Assembly (NCBI GenBank): GCA_964058845.1
Contig: CAXKVR010000568.1
Location: forward strand, 1-11,759
Reading direction: 5' to 3'
DNA: 11,759 nucleotides
DNA from: Carex sylvatica
Taxonomy: Eukaryota > Streptophyta > Magnoliopsida > Poales > Cyperaceae
Shown here: positions 1-7,416 of the stretch, one piece after another
Numbering within the stretch: position 1 is the stretch's first letter
Layout: each line of letters opens with the position of its first letter
Program-made: the position numbers and the translations under genes
Notes under the pieces: generated by a model
Databases searched by the model: none
What the model saw: only the letters and a program-made list of their open reading frames with translations
What the model was told of the DNA's origin: nothing

Positions 1-1360
1 CTGCAGCACAAAAGATCATTTAAAATCCAAAATCACCTTTCCAGCCTTGGCTTTAACTCCTCAGTGAATTGCACAATCTCTGTTGGGGCAGTCACTGGTT
101 TGGCACTTTGAGCCTTGTCAGAAACCAATTTCCCCCAAGCATGCCTCAGCAGCATCTTTCTAAATCACAGTGAGAGGTATAATTTGCTTGTAAGTTACTA
201 TTTTACAAAACAAAACCAAAAGGGAAAATAACTTTCAAGTCTAAAGAATCAGAGAGAGGAGTTTAAAGCACCTGATCTACAGAAGGATAAGAGCGGCCCG
301 TGACCTTTACAATTTAATTACCTTCTCATGATCAGTGTAGTCAAGATAGCTGAAAGCCTAGAATAAACAAAACAAAAATATAATCTCATTTAAGAAATTG
401 ACAATTAAAATACTAGACCTTGTATCTGTATGAATAATAGATCCATCTGTTAATATCATCCTTAACTCTTGCAATATTTTTTTATTTACCCATCACTTAA
501 TCAATTCTAAATTATATCTAGTTAAATTATAATAACTCTTGATTAAATTCTAATTAAATTATAATAACGCTGAGCGGTACCAGTGTCTTCAGAGGTACCA
601 TCAGCAATGTTGTTGCCTCTCTTTGTTGGTCCTCCTCGGCAACACTTCCGTAACAGAAACTGTCAAGAAAATAAAAGCCTTACAAAGGTCAAAAGCTTTG
701 GAAATAAAAGCCTTACAAAGGTCAATCGTAACCTAACAAGACTGTCAAGAAAAATAAAAAAGCAAATAATCATAATCATAACGAAAGAAAACATGCTAGA
801 CAATGTGTTTTACCATGACAGCCCCCTACTAAGAAAACATGCTAGAAAATGTCAGTGGGTGCTGTCAGTTATAACACCAGTAAGCGGCTAAATCGGAGGT
901 GCAACCAGTTAACAATCAAAAATAATAATGAATGAAATTGAAACGATTACGGACCTACGACACGAAGGTGATGGAAGGATTGAAGAAAGGCAACAGAGAA
1001 TATGCCTACTAGGAAGTGTCACGGCACGTCAATTTGGGGAAAACTTACCAATCGGAGGATCCACTAAGATCTGGAGCATCTGGAGGCGTTTTTACTCAGC
1101 GCTGGCCGATTAGAGTTGTTTAGCGCCGGCATATCTAAGTTTTCTTGTAGTGACAGTCCTGAGAAACAAAGGTGACAGATCTTTATTGTACCAATTAGAA
1201 GCGGAGCAGTAAACAACGTTGAAAAGGGAAGATCGTGCCTACCTGAATTACTAAATGGCAACAAACGGAGTTGCGAGTTGATCGGAGGCAGGGGAGAAAG
1301 GCGTGGCCGGACGGAGGAGAAAGTCGTGGTGCGTGGCTTGAGGCGGAGAGGGTTTTGCAT
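1..1360 (-). CDS. 5' part of a split plant gene, product not recognised (five predicted exons)
   Basis: I do not recognise the protein. Predicted exons on the minus strand are 1360-1243, 1094-1049, 659-599 (or to 581), 357-322 and 155-37. Donors seen are GTAGGC, GTAAGT, GTACC, GTAATT and GTGATT. Phases agree at each join (1, 2, 0, 0). Exon 1 gives 39 residues rich in R, S, P and T with almost no acidic residue, like an organelle transit peptide. Later exons contain KTPPDAPDLSGSSD, EEDQQREATTLLM, AFSYLDYTDHEK and MLLRHAWGKLVSDKAQ. Introns would be about 148, 389, 241 and 166 bp. Weak points: the exon 2 acceptor (GCTGAG at 1095) has a poor pyrimidine tract. Exon 5 needs the second of two adjacent AGs (AAAG at 156), because the first at 160 leads to a stop after 13 codons. 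The TGA at 35-33 could be a real stop or lie within the next donor. The unspliced frame 1360-1064 is also open. The telo-box and TATA upstream fit a housekeeping-type nuclear gene. A decayed gene remains possible. Confidence 0.45.
659..760. repeat. Small duplications in predicted intron 2, copying a 3' splice site
   Basis: A 24-bp block is perfectly repeated at 669-692 and 702-725. A second block, which on the minus strand reads as a T-rich tract ending CTTGACAG, occurs at 660-676 and again, with one extra base, at 742-759. The lower copy is the predicted acceptor of exon 3; the upper one is a decoy that would lead to a stop codon. The duplications are in non-coding DNA of the minus-strand gene. 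Confidence 0.75.
785..852. repeat. 22-bp imperfect direct repeat in predicted intron 2
   Basis: Positions 785-806 and 831-852 match at 21 of 22 bases (AAGAAAACATGCTAGA followed by C or A, then AATGT). They lie 46 bp apart in the same intron as the duplicated splice site, so this intron appears to have grown by local duplication. Confidence 0.75.
1140..1152 (-). mobile_element. CACTA-superfamily-like terminus (CACTACAAGAAAA)
   Basis: The minus strand reads CACTACAAGAAAA, the typical terminal sequence of plant CACTA (En/Spm) elements, followed inward by GC-rich words (GCCGGCGC, CCAGCGC) resembling their subterminal repeats. A CACTA word on the plus strand at 1062-1066 could be the other end of a 91-bp fragment, but inverted identity stops after five bases and the 3-bp flanks (ATC and ACA) do not match. 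This is a possible solo or remnant end near the predicted exon 2. Confidence 0.35.
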
Positions 1361-1371
1361 CTGGCGCCGGA

Positions 1372-1389
1372 GGGTTAGGGTTAGGGTTT
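1372..1389 (-). promoter_or_regulatory. Telo-box (AAACCCTAACCCTAACCC)
   Basis: The minus strand reads AAACCCTAACCCTAACCC, an interstitial plant telomere-type motif, ending 12 bp upstream of the predicted start codon. Telo-boxes are known in promoters and leaders of plant translation and other housekeeping genes, where they bind MYB-type and related factors. Its place immediately before the start codon supports transcription of this gene on the minus strand. It lies inside the 81-bp segment between the two copies of the 39-bp repeat. Confidence 0.6.
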
Positions 1390-1441
1390 GGGTCGGGAGG
1401 CGTTCTTAGCTGGCGGTCTTACACCGACGGGTTACAAAGAG

Positions 1442-1480
1442 CTAGGTGGTGCGTGGCTTGAGGCGGAGAGGGTTTTGCAT
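1442..1480 (-). CDS. Upstream ORF of 12 codons (MQNPLRLKPRTT) in the leader of the minus-strand gene
   Basis: An ATG at 1480-1478 opens a 12-codon frame ending in TAG at 1444-1442. Its first 12 residues equal the first 12 of the predicted main ORF at 1360, because a 39-bp block including the start codon is repeated 120 bp upstream. With the TATA-like box at 1521-1528, transcription would be expected to begin near 1490-1500, so this ATG would be the first in the mRNA. Leaders with such short frames often lower translation of the main ORF; that effect here is inference. If transcription starts below 1480, the copy is just a promoter repeat. Confidence 0.4.
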   Translation of the reverse strand: MQNPLRLKPRTT

Positions 1481-1520
1481 CTGGTTTTACACAGCTCCCG
1501 ACGGTGGAAAATTATAGTGC

Positions 1521-1528
1521 TTTATAAA
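1521..1528 (-). promoter_or_regulatory. Candidate TATA box for the minus-strand gene
   Basis: TTTATAAA is palindromic, so it reads the same on both strands. It sits about 40 bp upstream of the upstream ORF start and about 160 bp upstream of the main start, with C/T-rich sequence around it on the minus strand. The position fits a plant core promoter, but in AT-rich DNA such a match is weak evidence alone. Confidence 0.4.
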
Positions 1529-3350
1529 GAGGGGTGAAATTTTAGGCTCAAAGAGTCGTTGAAAAAGATGCAAGATCGGAGATACCGAATTAATGAAAAG
1601 ATTTGAGAAAATCTTGCGAACTTGGAGAGAACTTGGAGAGGAAGAAAGGAACGATTTACTCAGAAAAAGGAAGGGGTTGGGTTCAGGGTTTAAGAATATA
1701 TCACCTGAGATAACATAAATTTTAAGTTTAGATCTACACCGTTCGATATGCTGTAGCAATAATATTAAAGGGACACGTGCATTCCACTTTGATGTTTGTA
1801 CGGTCTGTATCAAAAGATAAATATTACGTTACATCAGAGGACTAGACTCGGGTTTTCATCAGCCGTTCAAGGTTTAAGTCAGTACTTTTTTTCTCATTGA
1901 ACCCAAAAATTTTCAAAAATTACTCCAGCCTGTTGTTCTGAAATTTAATTATTTCGTTCATCCACGGATCATGGTGTCGGTATATGATTGGCCCACATCG
2001 TAGTCCACGGATCATGATTTTGTTTCTAATGTCTTTGAGTCGTTGATCTATATCCGACAGCTCCGATTGAAACAAACATTTCTAAAGGAATTCAAGTCTG
2101 ATTTACCTCTTATTTCGTTATTCTACTTTGTACCCAAAATGCATCCAGAATTATTATGTACCACAAATCACTTGAGTTGAACCATTAATTTTTAACATAA
2201 ATAAAATAAAATAATAATTCTTAACATAAATAAATTAAATTAAGGACATATACTAAATTGAGTTGGACCGTTAATTTCTCGATATGCAAAAAAAAAAAAA
2301 AATCAAGGAAAAGAATAAGAATATCAGTTGACTCAAAGGCATAAATAAAAAGGAAAAAAAGTTTGTGTCCATGAAATCTTGAAGTCCTTCCACCTGACTC
2401 GCTTCAAAAAAAAACACACATCAATTGCAAGCTTTTTCACAGGCTTGAATTTATAAATCGAAAATACAAAATCGAACCGACATGATCATGCATGCCAATT
2501 GCCATCACAAACTTATTACAAATATTATTTGTGCGTATCTCATGGTGATGGTAATTTCTTTTATAAAGATAGATGCTAAACATGCTACTTAAAATAATGA
2601 CACTACTTTTGAAAGGAAAAATTAAAATGACACATGGGTGATACCGGTTCGCTGCACGCACTGTGATAGTACTTTTTCACAACCTAGCTAGTATCAATAT
2701 TCATTATGATACTTGTTTCGATTGATTTGGCTACAACTTGACATTAATTTTACAAATAAGATCAAAGGTACTTGATGTACATAAATTTAGGTTCATCGGA
2801 TGAGAATAGAGCTGCCCGCCATCTGCAGTGGTAGCTAGCATGCTTAACTTCAAGCAATTAAAGATAACTAAGAATGGCATACATATTAATTCCTCTTCTC
2901 CGATTTATCAAAAAACAAAATATATAAATTAATTGTAAGTTAATAAAGTTGGCAACCCATCACACCGAAAGATTTCACTCGTACCTACCACAGAAGATTT
3001 CACTCTTATATTGTCGATATAACTCGACATCATTCTATTTGTTTTTAAATAAGCATTATTAGAATGAGTAGTAGTAGTTCTGTAGTTGTGGTTGCAGTTG
3101 CCGTACATTGTCATTATTAAATCATGAATATTTTCTTTGTGATATAAAATGTGAAATATATTATTTAATTTAACAAACATATATATATGCGTTTTCAGGG
3201 TTGGGTTCAATTAATGCACTAAAATAAAAATAAAAATGTATGGAGAAGAGAAAACAAATAATTATGTTACACGTTTAGAAGGACCGAGATGGAATATTAA
3301 TATATTATTGATTATTCAACAATTGATGACAATTAATACATATTATATAT
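1529..3350. other. Intergenic DNA, no gene seen
   Basis: No ORF here has a believable composition; the longer open frames are AT-driven. Small items: a CACTTTG-flanked G-box core CACGTG at 1774-1779, a 13-bp direct repeat (TCCACGGATCATG) at 1961-1973 and 2004-2016, an A15-class run near 2288-2302, and GATTTCACTC repeated at 2971-2980 and 2996-3005. None forms a recognisable element. Confidence 0.6.
2172..2277. repeat. Short diverged duplication
   Basis: TTGAGTTGAACCATTAATTT at 2172-2191 recurs with two changes at 2258-2277, and between them TTAACATAAATAAA occurs twice. It looks like an old local duplication of about 30 to 85 bp in AT-rich DNA. Confidence 0.5.
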
Positions 3351-3710
3351 GTATTATATGATACACTATTATTGATTTTGTGCACCACATCTTTATTTAT
3401 ATTCTTAAAGTTTAACTTTAAATAGTTGATCAAAACCGTTCTATGTGATTTCTATATTAAAATGTGCTTGGAAACTAAATTTTAATTTTTATAAATTTCT
3501 TATTATTTAGTTAGATAGATACAATGATTTTTTACCATTTAAAAAATAGTTAAAAAGTTTTAAAAAGAATATAAAATTTGATCTCTAAGCACATATTAAT
3601 ATGAATATCGTATTGAACGATTCGGATCAACTCTTTAAAATTTGAAAAAGAAAGATAGAATTATAGAGTATAGTTGAGGCACAAACCAGTAGTGCATTTT
3701 AACCCTACTC
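3351..3710. mobile_element. Decayed inverted-repeat MITE, same family as the element at 6446-6861
   Basis: The two halves are imperfect inverted repeats. ATTAAAATGTGCTTGGAAAC in the left half pairs with the right-half stretch around 3575-3610 that contains AAGCACATATTAATAT. These words and ATGTGCTTGG, CCGTTC and ATTTTATA occur in the same order and spacing in the better preserved foldback element at 6446-6861. The right end reads CCCTACTC, close to ACTTACTC there. The left end is eroded and I cannot define a target duplication. No coding capacity. Confidence 0.6.
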
Positions 3711-4120
3711 ATATATAACTTATATATAGTTTTCATACTACACAAAGTATAGACTTCATATATATATAGCATCAGCAGATACAACATTAGAGATGTTCAT
3801 CTCTGTGAATTGATCCTCGATTACAATGCCACCAGCACTTAATTAGTATCCAACTTTATTGGATAAGCTTTTCTTTAACACAACAAAAAGAAGAGGTAAC
3901 TTTCAATTAATTAGCAATTTAATTTGTGTGTATATTAAAGTTGTAAAATTACATATACATTAGGTCGCTTGTAAGTACAAAACAACAAGTGGTATCTCTT
4001 CCTAAAAGAGTAAAAAAAAAAAATTATAGCAACAAATACAATGTAAAAATAAAATTACCCTGAAAAGTTTTATTACATACACGTACGTGTACATAGGTAC
4101 CAAGTGTAGTATGAATAAAC

Positions 4121-4153
<33 letters not shown>

Positions 4154-4260
4154 AAAAAAGCAGATAATTTAAAATGGGCCAATTAAATTGATGTTGGGTT
4201 CAGTTTATGGTCTAAGATAGTGATATTTCTTTTGTTAACAATAACAAGGCTATATATAGT
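3711..4260. other. Intergenic DNA with small palindromes
   Basis: No gene seen. AGAGATGTTCATCTCT (3789-3804) is a perfect 7-bp-stem hairpin and TACACGTACGTGTA (4078-4091) a perfect 14-bp palindrome with a GTAC core. Neither lies near a recognisable transcript. Confidence 0.5.
4114..4151 (+). repeat. 29-base poly(A) tract preceded by AATAAA
   Basis: An uninterrupted run of 29 A (4123-4151) follows AATAAA (4114-4119) by three bases. This could be the 3' end of an old retroposed transcript, but I find no A/B box, no reverse-transcriptase remnant and no flanking target duplication. A simple slipped A run is at least as likely. Confidence 0.5.
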
Positions 4261-4274
4261 TGATGCAAAAATTC

Positions 4275-4336
4275 GATCAATTTAGGAGCACTAAGAATGG
4301 TCAATTCGATCAATTTAGGATCAATTTAGGAGCACT
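4275..4336. repeat. Three short tandem copies of an 18-bp motif
   Basis: GATCAATTTAGGAGCACT occurs complete at 4275-4292 and 4319-4336, with a truncated copy (first 13 bases) at 4308-4320 overlapping the last. The preceding ATTC is also repeated. This is a local tandem duplication with no visible function. Confidence 0.8.
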
Positions 4337-4586
4337 CCGAAATTCAGATGTAGTCGGTCAGGTACCTGATAGAATTAGATATGGACTATATATATATTTA
4401 TCTTAAAGACCTCTTACGCATCTAATACAAGTCCTAAATAAAATCATTTGTTAACCGATTCAATGCAATAATTGATGCAAGGACATATCACCGTATATGT
4501 ATTTATTGTATCCAATACTATCATGCAACATAACTTTCTACGTAAATGAAAGAGAAGCTTCAATGCAGGTAGTGTATTGAAATTAC

Positions 4587-5076
4587 CCCTGGGTCGAATC
4601 CGGACCGGTCTGCTACAGATCAGATCAGATCCGAGTCCGGGTTTGAAACTGATACACGGGTAATCCGGGTGGGAGTTAAAACGGGCCGGGGCCGATTTTT
4701 TGAAAAAAAAAAAAACCGTGATAATCTGGACTGTGTCAAACCCGTATCCGCCCAGACTGGACTGGACCGCCTACCCACCAAACCTGTCCGGACTGAACCC
4801 CCCTACCCGCCTTCCCGTACTCGCCCGTACCCGACTTCCCGTACCTGCGTACCCGTACTCAAAAATTCAAATTTTTTTTTTAAAAAACGTTTTTATTTTG
4901 AAAATTCAAATTTTATTCTCCCCAAACAAACCTCCTTAAATACACCCCCAACCTTCACAAATTTTCACATCTCATCTTATTATTTTCCATCTATCATTCT
5001 CTTAATCTCAATCTATTTTCATTATTCTCAATATTTTCATTAATTCATTCTACAAATACACAAACGAAATTACGAA
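4587..5076. mobile_element. GC-rich hAT-like remnant followed by a G-free leader-like tract
   Basis: Part one (4587-4860) is a GC-rich island in AT-rich DNA. GGGT/CCGG words dominate its left half and CCCGTAC words its right half, so it can fold back. This style is typical of subterminal regions of plant hAT elements and is shared with 11398-11633. Part two (4901-5065) has no G on the plus strand and resembles a C/T-rich plant 5' leader. The whole 490-bp segment is bounded by a 14-bp direct repeat, TGTATTGAAATTAC (4573-4586 and 5077-5090). I see no matched terminal inverted repeats and no transposase, so class and limits are uncertain; a truncated 5' end of a larger element is possible. Confidence 0.35.
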
Positions 5077-5090
5077 TGTATTGAAATTAC

Positions 5091-5430
5091 GAGCCTATTG
5101 AAATTTAATTCATCCTACTATGTTGTGCACTTTTTAAAAATTGAACAACAAAATAACTTCAAACTTGCTTAAAAGCTAATCAAGTATATTAAAGGACAGA
5201 AAAAAAAACTTTGAAAAAAACGGAGATTTTTGTTTTCTGTATTAGTTTGGTGATATTGAAAAAATATATAATTATCTTCTTAAACTCTTTTCCAAATTTT
5301 CTTTCTAGTCAAGTTACATAGCTTCTAAAAATTGAAACCCATATTTTGATAGTTGCAATGAATAATTTAATCGATACATAATACATTGGTTTTAGTTTAA
5401 GCAGAAGATTTATTGATTAAATTTAAGTTA
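5091..5430. other. AT-rich spacer, nothing recognised
   Basis: No ORF with coding character and no repeat that I can define between the hAT-like remnant and the tandem array. Confidence 0.5.
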
Positions 5431-5945
5431 TATATTTTTATTCACTGTATCTTATATTTTTATAAGAAATTGTTCTATGTGAAAATAAGAAAAGTTAACA
5501 AGAAAGAATTCAATATACACAATTTTTACTCACATTATGTTATCGTAAATAGGTATATCTTTAACCATTGTATCTTTAGACAGAACAAGCAAAAGTTAAC
5601 AAAAATAATCAACGTTCCAATATTTACTTAGTTATATATCATAAATATGCATATCTTTGTTTGTGGTATCTTTAGATAGAATAAGAAAAAGTTAACAAGA
5701 AATAATTTAATGTTTCCAATTTTTACTTGCGTTATATACCATAAATATGCATATCTTTATTCACCGTATCTTAAATAAAATAAGAAAGTATTAGCAAGAA
5801 AGAATTCAATGTTTCTAATTTTTACTTACATTATTATCACAAATATGCATATCTTTAACCACTGTACCTTAAATAGAATAAAAAAAAAGTTAACAAAGAA
5901 ATAATTCAATGTTTCTAATTTTTACATACATAAATTTTAAATTTT
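5431..5945. repeat. Tandem array of about five 96-100-bp units
   Basis: Units start near 5431, 5554, 5650, 5750 and 5848. The first is about 123 bp with roughly 20 extra bases, the next three are 96, 100 and 98 bp, and the last is about 98. Each carries in order: CATATCTTT, a CACTGTATCTT-like word, AATAGAATAAGAAAAAG, GTTAACAAGAAA, ATTCAATGTTTC, AATTTTTACTTAC and CATAAATATG. Copies differ at perhaps 10 to 25 percent of positions, so it is not a young array. It could be a dispersed minisatellite or a fragment of a satellite family. Confidence 0.85.
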
Positions 5946-6137
5946 CATACAATTCGTGTTTAACACAAAATACGTTTCATACAAAGACGAATTTAAATAA
6001 AAAGTTAAGATCAATTAATTTCCACTTAAAAAGTTATATTTTTATATATATAATTTTCTATATTTATAATAAAATATTATGGTATTTTCGTAAAAAAAAG
6101 TTATATATAATTGATCTTCATACATATATAATTCAAA
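5946..6137. other. AT-rich flank between tandem array and foldback element
   Basis: Very AT-rich sequence with no gene and no definable repeat, ending at the target site of the large foldback element. Confidence 0.5.
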
Positions 6138-6370
6138 ATTCTGATGAATTTTTTTGATAAACCATAATTAAAAAAATTATTTTTACTAATCCAGCATGAT
6201 TGCTTTTTTTTTTTTTTAAAACCACAAAAATCGGAGGACTCCTCCGGTCCCATTTTGTTTTCTTTTTTTGGACCGGGTAGCTCCTCCGGTCCCAATTTTT
6301 TTTTTTTTTTTTTACTTTTTTACACTTTTTTCCATGCGACAATCTGTGTAGCATCTCTATATTTTATGTG

Positions 6371-6414
<44 letters not shown>

Positions 6415-6445
6415 ATACATGTATATGTATATATATATAATATAA
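6371..6445. repeat. AT dinucleotide microsatellite
   Basis: Mostly uninterrupted AT repeats from about 6376 to 6409, then TATAATATAATACATGTATATG-type sequence (mixed TA/TG) up to the nested MITE. It occupies the left half of the outer foldback loop. Confidence 0.9.
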
Positions 6446-6861
6446 GAGTAAGTCTACCATACATTGCAATGCATAGGCACCTCTATGCATTGGACTATAA
6501 ATCACGGATTCAAAGTCCAAATGACCGATCCAAACCGTTCATCTTGTTCTCCATATTAATATGTGCTTGGAGACCAAATTTTATAGTTTTTGGAATTTTT
6601 TTACTATTTATTAAGTCACTTTGAAAATCACTGATCCAACGGTGCCTTTTGATTTTACTGTAACCATTGGATCAGCGATTTTCAATGTGGCTTAATAAAT
6701 AGTAAAAAAATTCCAAAAACTATAAAATTTGGTCTCCCAGCACATATTAATATGGAGAACAAGATGAACGGTTTGGATCGGTCATTTGGACTTTGAATAT
6801 GGTGATTTATAGTCCAATGCATAGAGGTGCCTATGCATTGCAATGTATGGTAGACTTACTC
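6446..6861. mobile_element. 416-bp foldback MITE with 9-bp target duplication, nested
   Basis: The element is almost wholly an inverted repeat: two arms of about 198 bp around a loop near 6644-6662. The termini are GAGTAAGTCTACCATACATT and its exact complement. Immediately outside lie ATAATATAA at 6437-6445 and at 6862-6870, a perfect 9-bp direct repeat. A 9-bp duplication with long inverted repeats is characteristic of Mutator-like elements. The caveat is that the flanks are AT microsatellite, where chance matches are easy. It sits inside the foldback element at 6145-7409. No coding capacity. Confidence 0.8.
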
Positions 6862-7085
6862 ATAATATAATACATGTATATGTATATGTATATGTATAAA
6901 CATATATGTATACATATATGTATATATATGTATATGTAATATAATATAATATATGTATAATATAATTCTGAATTTTTTTTGTAAACTATAATTAAGAAAA
7001 TAATTTATACTTATATACTTATATACATATATTATATTATATATATTATATTATATATACATATACATATATTATATTTTATTAT

Positions 7086-7118
<33 letters not shown>

Positions 7119-7195
7119 CACATATACATACACATATACATATACATATATACATATATATACGTATACATACATATACATATACATATACATAA
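6862..7195. repeat. TATACA/TATATG compound microsatellite
   Basis: Repeats of TATATG type (6877-6950) give way, after a non-repeat island at 6964-7010, to TATACA repeats (7060-7192). Together with 6371-6445 this fills the loop of the outer foldback. TATATG on one side and TATACA on the other are complementary, so the microsatellite itself extends the hairpin. Confidence 0.9.
6964..7010. repeat. Third copy of the outer foldback terminus with its target-site bases
   Basis: AATTCTGAATTTTTTTTG and the following GTAAACTATAATTAAG closely match 6137-6186, which is AATTCTGA plus the first 42 bases of the outer element, in the same orientation. It includes the AATTCTGA flank, so it appears to be a copy of this very locus rather than an independent insertion. 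It lies inside the loop between two microsatellite blocks. Confidence 0.65.
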
Positions 7196-7416
7196 AAAAT
7201 AGAGATGCTACATAGATCGCCGCACGGAAAAAAGTGTAAAAAAAAATAAATAAATAAATTGGGACCGGAGGAGCCACCCGGTCCCATAAAAGAAAAAAAA
7301 ATGGAACCGGAGGAGCCCTCCGATTTTTGTGATTTTTCAAAAAAAAAAAAGCAATCATGCTGGATTAGTAAAAATAATTTTCTTAATTATGATTTATCAA
7401 AAAAATTCAATTCTGA

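Larger units (their letters stand above)
1326..1484. repeat. 39-bp perfect direct repeat, 120 bp apart, covering the start codon
   Basis: Positions 1326-1364 and 1446-1484 are identical over 39 bases and then diverge at both ends. They are separated by 81 bp holding the telo-box. Each copy contains the ATG plus the codons for MQNPLRLKPRTT on the minus strand. Perfect identity beside diverged flanks suggests a recent local duplication. Confidence 0.85.
6145..7409. mobile_element. 1.27-kb foldback DNA transposon with nested insertion
   Basis: The left arm (about 6145-6370) and right arm (about 7188-7409) are near-complete reverse complements of each other over some 220 bp. Both begin TGAATTTTTTTGATAAA, then carry ACTAATCCAGCATGATTGC, a pair of CCTCCGGTCCC blocks, and GATGCTAC next to the inner edge. 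The flanks carry the direct repeat AATTCTGA (6137-6144 and 7409-7416, the first A of the right copy shared with the element), consistent with a 7- or 8-bp target duplication. The arms contain small palindromes such as CGGAGGACTCCTCCG. The interior is AT/ATAC microsatellite plus a second transposon. No transposase is encoded; open frames here are low-complexity. Superfamily is unclear: 8 bp would suggest hAT. Confidence 0.8.

Noticed and set aside
1..6. CTGCAG at the very start as a meaningful site
   Set aside because: It is a PstI site and probably a cloning boundary, though on the minus strand it could also pass for an intron acceptor; other copies occur near 2833 and 8747.
583..1113. Plus-strand open frames at 583-891 and 928-1113
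   Set aside because: They run across predicted introns and exon 2 of the minus-strand gene, include duplicated intron sequence, and have low-complexity Lys/Ile-rich composition.
1062..1152. A complete 91-bp CACTA mini-element
   Set aside because: Only the first five bases are inverted repeats and the 3-bp flanks differ, so only the right-hand terminus is reported.
1487..1813. Minus-strand open frame of 108 codons upstream of the predicted gene
   Set aside because: It overlaps the TATA-like box, has no splice link to the downstream exons that I can support, and lacks a recognisable domain; coding not shown.
2437..3210. Minus-strand frames at 2437-2661 and 2929-3210
   Set aside because: AT-driven, His/Asn/Ile-rich, no motif, no splice or promoter context.
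4114..4151. SINE or LINE 3' end at the poly(A) tract
   Set aside because: No polymerase III boxes, no coding remnant and no target duplication found on either side.
4669..5043. Open frame of 124 codons on the plus strand
   Set aside because: Its Pro/Thr/Arg content comes from the CCCGTAC repeats and the rest from the G-free tract; no domain and no likely promoter.
5431..5945. CRISPR array
   Set aside because: The whole unit repeats and diverges gradually; there are no short identical repeats separated by unique spacers, and the DNA is plant-like.
7032..7358. Minus-strand frame with alternating Tyr/Val/Cys/Ile
   Set aside because: It is a translation of the TATACA microsatellite and a foldback arm.
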